A DNA stretch of 64,000 nucleotides from Aquimarina amphilecti (lineage in GTDB: Bacteria; Bacteroidota; Bacteroidia; Flavobacteriales; Flavobacteriaceae): the NCBI RefSeq assembly GCF_900109375.1, contig NZ_FOAB01000001.1:248001-312000 (forward strand), written 5' to 3'. This document shows positions 10,956-19,893 of this stretch, piece by piece. The notes under the pieces were generated by a model, which saw only the letters and a list, made by a program, of their open reading frames with translations, was not told where the DNA came from and searched no databases. Numbering within the stretch: the first letter of the stretch is position 1; the number at the start of each line of letters is the position of its first letter. A program made the position numbers and the translations under genes.

Positions 10956-11293
10956 CGATAGAAAAAAGCTTAATAAACTTCCAATTTATTATGTATTTTT
11001 TCTATTTCTGTATCCACATATGATTGTACAAAATGTACATATCTGTAGAAAGAATTACCCATTCTGGCGCTAGAGTGATTGCTACCCGATATTCAGTAGA
11101 ATAATATTGAATTAAAAAATAAAATAAAAAAATATTAAAAACGACAGTAACAAAATTTGGTTTAATGACACTTACTAATAGTAAGAACATAATTCAATAA
11201 TTATGGTAGGCATTTATTGAACACGTAATTACTAAAATAATCAATGACTACGGTTTCATAGGGGTATGTGTACCGTAGTCGGATTTTGTACAC

Positions 11294-11352
11294 TTAAAAA
11301 AACAGAAAGCAACTTCGCACGAAGTTGCTTTCTGTTTTTTTTTTTTTTTTAT
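11294..11352. terminator. strong intrinsic terminator, about 21-bp stem
   Basis: AAAAACAGAAAGCAACTTC, loop GCAC, then the exact reverse complement running into a T tract of about 18. It would terminate plus-strand transcription from the RAYT region. The A-rich 5' side makes it potentially bidirectional. Confidence 0.75.
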
Positions 11353-11606
11353 AATATTTTTCTTGTAAAGAGATTGTTTATCATGCACTACACATATCTT
11401 AAACATAATCAAATTGTGAATAACTATGCATGCATTGTTAATAAATTGTATCTAAACGGTTTTTTTATTAAAATTTTGTGTACATTTATCAGGCTTAACG
11501 ATTGGACCCTAATATGATTTAATTAACACATGGATTGTGAATAATCATAATAAATAAAAAAAAACATATCAAATCACGCGAATATTAAAACTCATTACCC
11601 CCTATA

Positions 11607-12059
11607 ATGAACAACTACAAACTAACGATTATCGGATTTGCAATATCCGCATTCCTGTATTTCTCATCTATTTTTTTAGAACTTGATCTTTTCGAATTAG
11701 TATTATCTTTTTTAGCTAGTATAGAACAGTTTAATTTTGGCGAATTTATTCTTCCCCTTATGATATTTTCTGTTTTCTTGATCTTTGATATGCGTAGACG
11801 TGTAAAAAAAATCAAATTAGAAAATGCAAAATTAAAGATTTATAAGGCAATGTTATCTTCTAGCCATCATATCCTGAATAATTTTATTTATCAGATGGAT
11901 ATATTTAAAATTACGGCAGAAGATACACCTGGTTTTGATGCAAAAACATTAGCGTATTATGAAGATATTATAAGTAATACATCGAGTCAGATTCATTCCC
12001 TTAGTAACCTCTCTACCATTGACGAGTATTCTATCCGGACTTCTGTAATGGCTGGATAA
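11607..12059 (+). CDS. small membrane protein with a HisKA-like helical tail
   Basis: This 150-residue protein has two predicted membrane helices (about residues 6-25 and 46-62), a basic cytoplasmic turn (RRRVKK), and a helical tail. The tail contains SSSHHILNNFIYQMD, reminiscent of the dimerisation/phospho-acceptor helix of histidine kinases. No ATP-binding domain follows, so it is not a kinase by itself. I do not recognise a family. The next gene, also a small membrane protein, is 77 bp downstream on the same strand. Confidence 0.65.
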   Translation: MNNYKLTIIGFAISAFLYFSSIFLELDLFELVLSFLASIEQFNFGEFILPLMIFSVFLIFDMRRRVKKIKLENAKLKIYKAMLSSSHHILNNFIYQMDIFKITAEDTPGFDAKTLAYYEDIISNTSSQIHSLSNLSTIDEYSIRTSVMAG

Positions 12060-12136
12060 TTAAAAATAACCATAGATTTACTTTACTATGTGTTTGTAAG
12101 TATACTTCTTCTTCACCGACTGTACACAAAAAGAAT

Positions 12137-12271
12137 ATGGATATTATAGAGTATCTTCTCGGAAAAGGAGGTTTTGCATTATTAGGACTTGTAGTTATAG
12201 TAGTTTTATTATATAATAAAATAAAGGCTAGAAGAGAATTTAGAGTTTCTCCTAAGAAGAAAAACAAATAA
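12137..12271 (+). CDS. short single-pass membrane protein (44 aa)
   Basis: ATG at 12137, then one membrane helix (about residues 12-27, FALLGLVVIVVLLY) and a strongly basic tail (NKIKARREFR to KKKNK). The composition argues for a real small protein rather than chance, but there is no family match that I know. It ends just before the hairpin at 12281-12323. Confidence 0.5.
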   Translation: MDIIEYLLGKGGFALLGLVVIVVLLYNKIKARREFRVSPKKKNK

Positions 12272-12280
12272 ACTATTTGG

Positions 12281-12323
12281 TACTAAAAAAGGAGCCAAAT
12301 GTATCATAAGACTCCTTTTAGTA
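12281..12323. terminator. bidirectional terminator-like hairpin
   Basis: TACTAAAAAAGGAG and CTCCTTTTAGTA form an imperfect stem around a 17-nt loop. It sits between the convergent small membrane protein gene and the GG-leader peptide gene. Confidence 0.45.
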
Positions 12324-12342
12324 TTATAAGAAATATTCTTTC

Positions 12343-12537
12343 TTAATTAAATAGACATACTTTGTGTGCAGAAAATGTACTGTATCTACATGAAACATCT
12401 CCAGGTCCTAAAAAAGGAGACATATTCCAACAGTCAGAATTACTGTTGCATCTTCTACCAGCAATGTTTCCACCATTGATTTCCTTTTGTTGTTCTTTGT
12501 TTAAAGAGGTTCCTAAATTTTTGATTTTGTTAATCAT
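12343..12537 (-). CDS. double-glycine leader peptide (bacteriocin- or pheromone-like precursor)
   Basis: This 64-residue precursor has a leader of the type SLNKEQQKEINGG ending at Gly22-Gly23, the cleavage signature used by C39-peptidase ABC exporters. The predicted 41-residue core has four cysteines (residues 30, 36, 50 and 61), which could form two disulfides or be modified. No C39 exporter, modification enzyme or immunity gene is visible in the window, so it is an orphan precursor. Similar short GG-leader peptides occur widely in Flavobacteriia. It lies downstream of rsmD on the same strand with a 145-bp gap, so it probably has its own promoter. Confidence 0.7.
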   Translation of the reverse strand: MINKIKNLGTSLNKEQQKEINGGNIAGRRCNSNSDCWNMSPFLGPGDVSCRYSTFSAHKVCLFN

Positions 12538-12682
12538 AATGTGAAAAATTTAATTTGTTATATCATGTTCAAGATAAATTCTTCGCTAGTATGAATAACA
12601 ACTTTGTGGAAGTTCTACAAAATTGTGTGGACCAAAGTTGTGTTTAAGTTAAAAGGATCCTTATGAATCTTTTAATAAATTT

Positions 12683-13228
12683 TTAGGATTGCTCTTTTTC
12701 AAAAAAACTAAAAACGGATCCGCCGTATTTACGAGCATTTCTAAAATTAGGAGCATTCTCTAGAGATGTGTGTTTAGAATGTTCGATGATTAAAATACCT
12801 TCTTCATTGAGTAGGTCATTAGCAAAAACCAATTCGGCAATTTTGGTAAACTGCTCCGTGCCGAAATCATAAGGAGGGTCTGCAAATATGATGTCAGATT
12901 TTCTTTTTACTTTTTCTAAATAACTATAGACATCACTTTTTATAGTTTCAATGTTGAAATCAAGTTCTTTGGCAATATTCTTTATATAGCCGACACATCC
13001 ATAGTTAGTATCGACTGATGTGATGTTTTCTGATCCACGTGAGGCAAATTCATAACTGATATTTCCTGTTCCAGCAAAAAGATCTAATAAAGTTACCTGA
13101 GAAAAAACATAATGATGGTTTAGAATATTAAATAATCCTTCTTTGGCCATATCTGTTGTAGGCCGTACTGGCAGTTTTTTTGGAGCCTGTAATCTTTTTC
13201 CTTTATATTTTCCTGAAATAATTCTCAT
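12683..13228 (-). CDS. rsmD: 16S rRNA (guanine966-N2)-methyltransferase
   Basis: This 181-residue protein begins MRIISGKYKGKRL, typical of RsmD. It has the SAM-binding motif LDLFAGTGNIS (about residues 48-58) and the N2-guanine methyltransferase catalytic motif ADPPY (about residues 116-120). It would methylate G966 of 16S rRNA during 30S assembly in the cytoplasm. The start lies 1 bp after the stop codon of the DUF3822 gene, so the two are almost certainly co-transcribed, a common arrangement in Bacteroidota. Confidence 0.93.
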   Translation of the reverse strand: MRIISGKYKGKRLQAPKKLPVRPTTDMAKEGLFNILNHHYVFSQVTLLDLFAGTGNISYEFASRGSENITSVDTNYGCVGYIKNIAKELDFNIETIKSDVYSYLEKVKRKSDIIFADPPYDFGTEQFTKIAELVFANDLLNEEGILIIEHSKHTSLENAPNFRNARKYGGSVFSFFEKEQS

Positions 13229-13229
13229 A

Positions 13230-14060
13230 TCAAAAATGACTTAGTAAAACAAAATGTTCGTGCTCAGCAATAGGAGTTGTTGTTTCTGGTAGCTGTACGG
13301 AGTTGTTTCTATTTCCAAAACTCACATTTCTAATATACTTATGAGCTATAGTATAATAAGAACTGTCTTTAGAAATATCTCCTAGAAAAACTAGTTGTAA
13401 TTCTTCAGGGTTTAATCTTAATTGTTCTGCAGCAAACATTACATAATACAGAAAATCTTCATCAGTTTCATGTATGTATGAATTGCTCAAAACCAATTTT
13501 CCTTTAGTAACAACAACTAAATCGAAAGATGTAGAGTTCATATGAGCATAAACTTTGGTGTTTTCGCTATTTTTTTCTCTAGATAAAATATTGTCAATTA
13601 GTATGGTTGAGCAGTGTTTGTAGGTAAACGATCCAAATGTTTCAAAAAAGAAATTGGTGATGTTGGTGTAGGGAATATACACAATTACTATCTCATGCTG
13701 ATTTAGTTCATCATACGCTATAAAATCATTTTCTAATACCTTGATATTGTATTTTAAATAATCTTTTAGAAGCTCAGGATCAAATAAAGCTTTAGGAACT
13801 GAAGTGTACAGATCATTTTGATAAATTACCTCTACAGTTTCAAAATCATATTTTAAATGTGTATTGTGATCAAGAATATATTTGATTTTGTTTAATACTT
13901 GTTCAGGAGATAAACGTATACCAAAATTATCCTGTTCTAAAGTAATAATTTCATTTTCAGAATTTACTGCACAAAAAGAAAGTCCATTCAAGCTTACCTG
14001 AATGGACAATGTATATTTTGTATTACCTGTGGTGTTACTCCTGTTTTGTATTTGAGTCAT
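13230..14060 (-). CDS. DUF3822 family protein
   Basis: This 276-residue cytoplasmic protein matches the DUF3822 family of Bacteroidota. Near its start it has YTLSIQVSLNGLSFCAV, and the central part resembles an actin/hexokinase-like fold, although no catalytic motif is clear. Its function is unknown. It overlaps the upstream gene by 26 bp and is followed after 1 bp by rsmD, so translation is probably coupled across all three genes. The conserved pairing with RsmD hints at a link to ribosome or RNA maturation, but that is only context. Confidence 0.85.
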   Translation of the reverse strand: MTQIQNRSNTTGNTKYTLSIQVSLNGLSFCAVNSENEIITLEQDNFGIRLSPEQVLNKIKYILDHNTHLKYDFETVEVIYQNDLYTSVPKALFDPELLKDYLKYNIKVLENDFIAYDELNQHEIVIVYIPYTNITNFFFETFGSFTYKHCSTILIDNILSREKNSENTKVYAHMNSTSFDLVVVTKGKLVLSNSYIHETDEDFLYYVMFAAEQLRLNPEELQLVFLGDISKDSSYYTIAHKYIRNVSFGNRNNSVQLPETTTPIAEHEHFVLLSHF

Positions 14061-14688
14061 ACGTTTTTGGCCAATTACCTGTGGTATTTACTTCTTGCAT
14101 AGAACCTACTGATAAAAAAGGTCCATCTACACCTTCTACTGATACTACTTGCTTTTCTTGGAACAATAAATCTTTATCAAGATCGTGTAGTAAAATATCT
14201 TTTGCTACTCTTGCTTCAAAAACGCTTACTCGAATTCCATTCTTATCGATAAAGCCAGCGTCAAGATCAAACTTAGCATCTTTACCATCTACAGGAACAT
14301 TCATCATTGTTTTGTATCGATCACTTCCTTTAAATAAAGAATCTTTAACAGAGGCATAACCAAGTGTATCTACTACAACAGTATCTCTTGGCTCATCAAT
14401 TTGTAATATTTTGTTGAATGCTACAAAACTAGAATCTCTACGTTGTGTAAGTGTAAACTTTGCTGTATCTATAAAAGCAATTAATTTGGTTGGATCTTTT
14501 TCAAATTTACCAACTACCGTTTTATGGGCTAATTCTGCTTGTCGGATATCTCTAAGGTTTTCGATGGCTTTTGCATAACGCACCTTTTTTACTTTATTGA
14601 ATCTTACAGGACCCATTACAGAATCGTATACCATGTATCCCAAGGCTGCGATAACTACCCATAGAACTAATTGAAGAACAATTTTCAT
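14035..14688 (-). CDS. conserved Bacteroidota membrane-anchored protein
   Basis: This 217-residue protein has a single N-terminal membrane helix (residues 3-22) followed by a short helical region (VRYAKAIENLRDIRQAELAHK) that resembles the start of pilin-like or coiled segments, then a mixed soluble domain. I do not recognise its function. It is the first gene of the unit that continues into DUF3822 and rsmD, overlapping the next gene by 26 bp. A minus-strand TAGATTTG box at 14723-14730 fits its promoter. Confidence 0.8.
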   Translation of the reverse strand: MKIVLQLVLWVVIAALGYMVYDSVMGPVRFNKVKKVRYAKAIENLRDIRQAELAHKTVVGKFEKDPTKLIAFIDTAKFTLTQRRDSSFVAFNKILQIDEPRDTVVVDTLGYASVKDSLFKGSDRYKTMMNVPVDGKDAKFDLDAGFIDKNGIRVSVFEARVAKDILLHDLDKDLLFQEKQVVSVEGVDGPFLSVGSMQEVNTTGNWPKTYDSNTKQE

Positions 14689-14722
14689 TTTATAATTTAG
14701 CTTTTAGACATTAGTGTATACG

Positions 14723-14730
14723 CAAATCTA
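14723..14730 (-). promoter_or_regulatory. -7 box (TAGATTTG) for the DUF3822-rsmD operon
   Basis: An exact match to the Bacteroidota -7 element TAnnTTTG on the minus strand, 34 bp before the ATG at 14688. No good -33 TTG is seen at the usual distance. Confidence 0.5.
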
Positions 14731-14775
14731 CAATTTTTTTTTAATCGTAAAAGTTTATAGCCAAAAAATCATTAC

Positions 14776-14783
14776 TATCTTTG
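14776..14783 (+). promoter_or_regulatory. -7 box (TATCTTTG) for the RecD-like helicase gene
   Basis: An exact TAnnTTTG match lying between an upstream in-frame GTG (14714) and the ATG at 14825. Its position favours the ATG as the real start. Confidence 0.55.
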
Positions 14784-14824
14784 ATTTATTAACAGATTAT
14801 GGATTTAAGGAATACGTATATTTC

Positions 14825-16252
14825 ATGAGGGAAACAGAGTTTTATCAATTATTAAAAGATGATTTTCCTTTTGAACTGACTCTAAAACAGGATATTGTAC
14901 TTCAGAAGCTTTCTACTTTTATTTTGTCAGGCACAAAAGATTCACTTTTTTTATTAAAAGGGTACGCTGGAACAGGAAAAACAACTTTAATAGGAACTTT
15001 AGTGAAAAACTTATGGAAAGCGAAGCTAAGTTCCGTTTTATTGGCTCCTACAGGTCGTGCTGCAAAGGTGATTAGCAACTATTCTGGGCGACACGCACAG
15101 ACAATACACAGAAATATTTATTATCCTAAAAAAAATAGTAGTGGTGGACTTGCTTTTCAGTTAAAACAAAATAAAAGCAGGAATACTATTTTTATTGTAG
15201 ATGAAGCTTCTATGATCCCTGATACACCTAGTGATAGTAAATTGTTTGAGAATGGGTCTTTGCTAGATGATTTAATGATGTATGTGTATTCTGGTCATAA
15301 TTGTAAAATTTTATTTATTGGAGATACTGCGCAGTTACCACCTGTAAAATTAGAGGTAAGTCCAGCATTAGATCCAGATACATTATCGATGGGGTTTAAT
15401 AAGGATGTCATACAGATTGAATTAGACGAAGTAGTAAGACAGGCAGAAAATAGTGGTGTTTTAATGAACGCAACTTCACTAAGGGAATTATTAAATGATG
15501 GCTTTTATGAATCTTTTCAGTTTGACGTACAAGGATACCCTGATATCGTTAGACTTATTGATGGACACGATATAATGGATGCCTTGAATGATTCGTATGC
15601 TAGTTCAGGTCATGAAGAATCAGTCATTATATTAAGATCCAATAAAAGAGCGAATATTTACAATCAACAAATTAGATCTAGAATACTTTTTCAAGAAGAG
15701 GAACTCTCTTCAGGAGATTATTTGATGGTTGTAAAAAATAATTACTTCTGGTTGGATAATAAGAGCGAGGCAGGGTTTATTGCGAATGGAGACATTATTA
15801 AAATTTTAGAGATATATGCAATAAAGGAATTATATGGATTTCGTTTTGCTGAAGTTAAGGTTGTAATGGTTGATTACCCAGATCAGAAACCGTTGGAAAC
15901 AGTTCTTATTTTAGATACCTTAACTTCTGAGAGTCCTTCTTTATCCTATGAAGATTCTAATAAACTGTATCAGGAAGTGATGAAAGATTTTGAAGGAGAA
16001 AAATCTAAGTATAAGAAGTTTTTAGGTGTTAAAAACAATAAATTTTTTAACGGATTACAAGTAAAGTTTTCTTATGCAATTACTTGTCATAAATCGCAAG
16101 GAGGACAATGGGATACTGTATTTATAGAACAACCATATCTTCCGGACGGTGTTAATAAAGATTATTTACGATGGTTGTATACAGCGGTCACTAGAGCTAA
16201 AGAAAAATTGTATCTTATCGGATTTAAGGATGATTTTTTTATCGAAAATTAA
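14825..16252 (+). CDS. RecD-like ATP-dependent DNA helicase (superfamily 1)
   Basis: This is about 475 residues from the ATG at 14825; an in-frame GTG at 14714 lies upstream of the likely promoter and is rejected. Superfamily 1 motifs are present in order: Walker A GYAGTGKTT, Walker B IVDEASM, GDTAQLPP, and the C-terminal UvrD-like part with TCHKSQGGQWD and YTAVTRAKEKLYLIG. It is shorter than RecD of RecBCD and matches the single-chain AAA/RecD-like helicases common in Bacteroidota. The partner and substrate are unknown. It is followed 11 bp later by the DUF4126 gene. Confidence 0.85.
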   Translation: MRETEFYQLLKDDFPFELTLKQDIVLQKLSTFILSGTKDSLFLLKGYAGTGKTTLIGTLVKNLWKAKLSSVLLAPTGRAAKVISNYSGRHAQTIHRNIYYPKKNSSGGLAFQLKQNKSRNTIFIVDEASMIPDTPSDSKLFENGSLLDDLMMYVYSGHNCKILFIGDTAQLPPVKLEVSPALDPDTLSMGFNKDVIQIELDEVVRQAENSGVLMNATSLRELLNDGFYESFQFDVQGYPDIVRLIDGHDIMDALNDSYASSGHEESVIILRSNKRANIYNQQIRSRILFQEEELSSGDYLMVVKNNYFWLDNKSEAGFIANGDIIKILEIYAIKELYGFRFAEVKVVMVDYPDQKPLETVLILDTLTSESPSLSYEDSNKLYQEVMKDFEGEKSKYKKFLGVKNNKFFNGLQVKFSYAITCHKSQGGQWDTVFIEQPYLPDGVNKDYLRWLYTAVTRAKEKLYLIGFKDDFFIEN

Positions 16253-16263
16253 TTTTTTTTCAA

Positions 16264-16839
16264 ATGCAAGAAACAATAATAAGTATATGTTTAGGAGTTG
16301 GATTAGCCGCGTCTGTTGGATTTAGGGTTTTTTTACCTTTGTTAGCGGTTAGTTTAGCAGGACATTATGGTGCTATTCCATTAAATTCTGACTGGGAGTG
16401 GGTAGGGAGTAACACGGCATTAATCGTTTTATCTATAGCTACAGTAGTCGAAATATTAGCTTACTATATTCCTTGGTTTGATAATTTGTTAGATACTATA
16501 GCAATTCCGCTTGCAGCAATAGCAGGGACGGCAGTTATGGTATCGACTGTTGCGAATTTGAGTCCTGTAGTTACTTGGGCTCTTGCTATTATTGCAGGTG
16601 GAGGAACAGCGGCAACTGTAAAAAGCACAATGGGAGCATCAAGATTAACATCATCCGCTACAACGGGTGGATTAGCTAATCCTATAATCGCTACGGTAGA
16701 AACAGGTACAGCAACGATTATGTCGGTATTATCCGTTTTTCTTCCGTTCATAGCCATAATTATGGTAATACTGTTGTTTTTTGGTTTAAGAAAAGTTTAT
16801 AAAAAACTATTCTCCCGCTCTTCTGGAAAATCGATTTAA
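16264..16839 (+). CDS. DUF4126 family membrane protein
   Basis: This 191-residue, very hydrophobic protein has about five or six predicted membrane helices and Gly/Ala/Thr-rich segments ([20 protein letters not shown] near the start; [17 protein letters not shown] in the middle). These match DUF4126, an uncharacterised inner-membrane family. It starts 11 bp after the helicase gene and probably shares its transcript. No catalytic residues are apparent. Confidence 0.85.
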   Translation: MQETIISICLGVGLAASVGFRVFLPLLAVSLAGHYGAIPLNSDWEWVGSNTALIVLSIATVVEILAYYIPWFDNLLDTIAIPLAAIAGTAVMVSTVANLSPVVTWALAIIAGGGTAATVKSTMGASRLTSSATTGGLANPIIATVETGTATIMSVLSVFLPFIAIIMVILLFFGLRKVYKKLFSRSSGKSI

Positions 16840-16845
16840 AAAAGT

Positions 16846-16853
16846 TATTTTTG
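16846..16853 (+). promoter_or_regulatory. -7 box (TATTTTTG) for the kdsB-kdnB fusion gene
   Basis: An exact TAnnTTTG match that starts 7 bp after the DUF4126 stop codon and ends about 20 bp before the first possible start codon of the fusion gene. Confidence 0.5.
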
Positions 16854-16873
16854 ACCTGCAAAAGCAAGCAATT

Positions 16874-18748
16874 TTGAACAATACTAACTTGAAAACTATC
16901 GCAATGATTCCTGCGAGATACGCTGCTTCCCGATTTCCTGGGAAATTAATGCAAGATCTTGAGGGAAAATCTGTCATTTTAAGAACATATGAAGCTGCAG
17001 TAAGTACCTCACTATTTAGTGAAGTATACGTAGTGACGGATAGCGAGATTATATTTAAAGAAATTACTTCTCATGGCGGTAAAGCCATTATGAGTATTAA
17101 AGAGCACGACTGTGGTAGCGATAGAATAGCAGAAGCAGTAGAAAACATGGATATTGACATTGTCGTTAATGTTCAAGGGGATGAACCCTTCACAGAAAGA
17201 GAAAGTCTAGAAAAGGTTTTAGAAGTGTTTCAAGGTGAAGACGCTGATAAAATTGATTTGGCAAGTCTTATGACACCAATGACTGATTGGGACGATATTG
17301 TTAACCCAAATAGTGTTAAGGTGATTGTAGACGAAGATGATTATGCCCTATATTTCTCAAGAGCTCCAATACCATATCCTAGAGATAAAGAAATTAATCA
17401 TACGTATTTTAAACATAAAGGTATTTATGCATTTAGAAAGCAAGCAATTCTTGATTTTTATCGCCTACCGATGAGAACTTTAGAAGCTTCTGAAAAAATT
17501 GAATGTATTAGGTATCTAGAATATGGTAAGAATATTAAAATGATAGAGACACACCATGAAGGTGTGGAAATAGATACCCCTGAAGATTTAGAAAAAGCAA
17601 GGAATTTAATTAATAAACAAAATCTTTTGAATAGTACATCTATGGTTACTCCTAAAATTAAAGAATCTATCCATAAGAATTTTCCTATGGTGCCAAGAGT
17701 GGTTTTTGGTAAAGGATCTTTTAATCAACTAGGACAAATCCTCTCTTCTGAAAGAAAAAATGGAGCCCCTTTTATCTATCTTGTTGATGATGTTTTTGAA
17801 AATAACAAAGCATTTATAGAAGATAGAATACAGTTATCAGGTAATGATAGTATAGTGTATGTTTCCACAAAAGATGAACCTAAAACTTCTCAAGTAGATC
17901 AATTAGTTTCTGATTTTAAAAACACATACAGTTTTACACCAAGTGGTATTATAGGTATCGGTGGTGGATCTATAATGGATCTAGCAAAAGCGGTAGCTAT
18001 AATGATGAATAATACAGGAAGTGCTACAGAATACCAAGGTTGGGATCTGGTAGACAATAAAGCTGTATATCACGTAGGGATTCCAACAATTTCTGGTACA
18101 GGAGCAGAGGTGTCAAGAACAACAGTATTGACAGGTCCTGAAAAAAAATTAGGTATTAATTCTGATTTTACACCTTTTGATCAAGTAATTTTGGATCCAG
18201 AATTAATAAAAGATGTTCCTAAAGATCAATGGTTCTATACCGGCATGGATTGTTATATTCATTGTATAGAATCTTTAAAAGGAACATATCTTAATGCTTT
18301 TAGTCAAAGTTATGGTGAAAAAGCATACGATCTTTGTAAAGAAATTTTTCTAGAAGATACATTGGATAAAGAGGAAGCAGATGCTAAATTAATGATGGCT
18401 TCTTGGCATGGAGGAATGAGTATAGCATATTCCCAAGTTGGAGTTGCTCACGCTATGAGCTATGGATTAGCATATGTTTTGGGTACTAAGCACGGAATTG
18501 GTAATTGTATCGTGTTTGATAAACTAGGAGATTATTATCCAGAAGGTGTGGCTCTTTTTAAGAAAATGAAAGAAGTTCATAAAATTGATTTACCGGTCGG
18601 AGTTTGTGCTAATGCCTCTGAAGAACAATTAGATACAATGGCTTCTGTTGCTCTTGGTCTAGTGCCTTTATGGGAAAATGCATTAGGAAAGAATTGGCAA
18701 GAACAGATTAATGCCGATAAACTTAAAGACATTTATCGTACTTTATAA
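16874..18748 (+). CDS. kdsB: fused CMP-Kdo synthetase (KdsB) and KdnB-like iron-containing alcohol dehydrogenase
   Basis: This 624-residue bifunctional protein is in one uninterrupted frame. Residues 1-245 are Kds[29 protein letters not shown] and VNVQGDEPF are intact, so it should activate a Kdo-type sugar with CTP. Residues 262-624 are an iron-containing alcohol dehydrogenase with the NAD-binding GIGGGSIMD and the metal ligands in [15 protein letters not shown] and TKHGIGN. In Shewanella the stand-alone KdnB dehydrogenase oxidises Kdo at C8 before amination to Kdo8N. The start is non-ATG: TTG at 16874, or more likely TTG at 16889, which gives [11 protein letters not shown]. No KdnA aminotransferase is in the window. 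Confidence 0.85.
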   Translation: MNNTNLKTIAMIPARYAASRFPGKLMQDLEGKSVILRTYEAAVSTSLFSEVYVVTDSEIIFKEITSHGGKAIMSIKEHDCGSDRIAEAVENMDIDIVVNVQGDEPFTERESLEKVLEVFQGEDADKIDLASLMTPMTDWDDIVNPNSVKVIVDEDDYALYFSRAPIPYPRDKEINHTYFKHKGIYAFRKQAILDFYRLPMRTLEASEKIECIRYLEYGKNIKMIETHHEGVEIDTPEDLEKARNLINKQNLLNSTSMVTPKIKESIHKNFPMVPRVVFGKGSFNQLGQILSSERKNGAPFIYLVDDVFENNKAFIEDRIQLSGNDSIVYVSTKDEPKTSQVDQLVSDFKNTYSFTPSGIIGIGGGSIMDLAKAVAIMMNNTGSATEYQGWDLVDNKAVYHVGIPTISGTGAEVSRTTVLTGPEKKLGINSDFTPFDQVILDPELIKDVPKDQWFYTGMDCYIHCIESLKGTYLNAFSQSYGEKAYDLCKEIFLEDTLDKEEADAKLMMASWHGGMSIAYSQVGVAHAMSYGLAYVLGTKHGIGNCIVFDKLGDYYPEGVALFKKMKEVHKIDLPVGVCANASEEQLDTMASVALGLVPLWENALGKNWQEQINADKLKDIYRTL

Positions 18749-18773
18749 TTAATCTTTAATACTTAAAGTTACT

Positions 18774-19337
18774 ATGATGAGACTAGCATCTTTTATATTT
18801 TATAAAATAATGGGATGGAAGATGATAGGAGATTTCAGTAGTGAAACTATTAAGAAATGTGTTGTTATAGCAGTACCTCACACTAGTTGGCACGACTTTT
18901 ATTTAGGGTTGTTAATCCGGAAGATAAACGGTGTAAAAATTAGTTTTATGGGAAAGAAAGAACTTTTTAGATGGCCATTTGGTTGGTATTTTAGGAAAGT
19001 TGGTGGAATAGCTTTAGATAGAACTCCAGGGCAAAATAAAGTCGAAGCAATAGCAAAGGAATTTGAGAAACGAGATGAGCTTAGATTAACATTAGCTCCA
19101 GAAGGAACTAGAAAAAAAGTGTCTACTTGGAAAACAGGTTTCTATTATATAGCTGTGGCTGCAGAAGTTCCTATTATTATGGTTGCTTTTGATTTTGGAA
19201 AGAAACAAATAGTAATTTCTGATCCTTTTTACCCAACAAATGATCTTGATAAAGATTTACAATTTATGTATACTTTCTTTAAAGGTGTAAAAGGTAAGAT
19301 TCCGGCATATAGTTTTGAGCCCGAATCCGAAGTTTAG
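18774..19337 (+). CDS. PlsC-like lysophospholipid acyltransferase
   Basis: This 187-residue protein has the acyltransferase HX4D motif (HTSWHD, about residues 37-42) and an APEGTRKK motif (about residues 110-117) for acceptor phosphate binding. It is short and lacks a clear second domain, like the 1-acyl-sn-glycerol-3-phosphate acyltransferase relatives common in Bacteroidota. It would act at the inner membrane on phospholipid or lipid precursors; the exact substrate is unknown. It begins 25 bp after the KdsB-KdnB gene, so a role in envelope lipid synthesis fits the context. Confidence 0.82.
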   Translation: MMRLASFIFYKIMGWKMIGDFSSETIKKCVVIAVPHTSWHDFYLGLLIRKINGVKISFMGKKELFRWPFGWYFRKVGGIALDRTPGQNKVEAIAKEFEKRDELRLTLAPEGTRKKVSTWKTGFYYIAVAAEVPIIMVAFDFGKKQIVISDPFYPTNDLDKDLQFMYTFFKGVKGKIPAYSFEPESEV

Positions 19338-19852
19338 AATTTTTCAGTATTTTCCTTTTTAATTATCTCTTTTTTTGGTTCTTTCTTTTTTTCTTCTAAT
19401 GCACCAGCTCCAAAAAGCAATTCAGTGCTAGAAAATGTTGTTCCAAAAGTTTTAGCAGCATAATATACTTGTGAGATAGCACTTTCTACCTGTTCTGTGG
19501 TAAGTTCTTTTAACGGATGAACATAAGCTGACCAAAGAATACCATTAGAAATGGCGTACTTTACATCTAATGCTGAGTGAAAATTAGCAGTCATAGAATC
19601 TAGCAATAAATCTTTATCTAAATTTTTTGATTCCATAATCGGGGCTATGATACGCATCCTATTATTTTTCTGATCCGTAACACATAACATTGGCGTGTCT
19701 TTATATACTAATTGCCAGTTACCAGTGATTCCTGCTAATGTATCTGCTTTTCGAGTAATTATTTCACCTAATATCTCATTAGTCATATTTTGAGCTTGAG
19801 AAAATAACCCTATTAAGATAAACACTAAAAAAATCCATTTTTTCATAATCAT
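19334..19852 (-). CDS. hypothetical exported protein
   Basis: This 172-residue protein has a Sec signal peptide (KKWIFLVFILIGLFSQAQ, predicted cleavage after AQA-type residues near residue 20) and a Lys/Glu-rich C-terminal tail (EEKKKEPKKEI). The start may be at either of two ATGs two codons apart. I do not recognise a family. Its stop codon overlaps the stop of the convergent acyltransferase gene by 4 bp. The terminator at 19894-19926 separates it from yebC upstream. Confidence 0.75.
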   Translation of the reverse strand: MIMKKWIFLVFILIGLFSQAQNMTNEILGEIITRKADTLAGITGNWQLVYKDTPMLCVTDQKNNRMRIIAPIMESKNLDKDLLLDSMTANFHSALDVKYAISNGILWSAYVHPLKELTTEQVESAISQVYYAAKTFGTTFSSTELLFGAGALEEKKKEPKKEIIKKENTEKF

Positions 19853-19893
19853 ATTGATTTTTTAATTTGTCGAAAAGAGTAATTAAACATAAC

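Noticed and set aside
10879..11073. Short plus-strand open frame after the RAYT gene
   Set aside because: It contains the 18-bp inverted repeat and has a composition unlike a protein. It is probably chance.
11266..11517. 83-residue open frame on the plus strand
   Set aside because: It passes through the strong terminator hairpin and its T tract (giving a poly-Phe run), so it is not credible as a gene.
14714..14824. GTG-initiated N-terminal extension of the RecD-like helicase
   Set aside because: A consensus -7 box lies at 14776-14783, inside the extension, and the conserved protein begins at the ATG at 14825.
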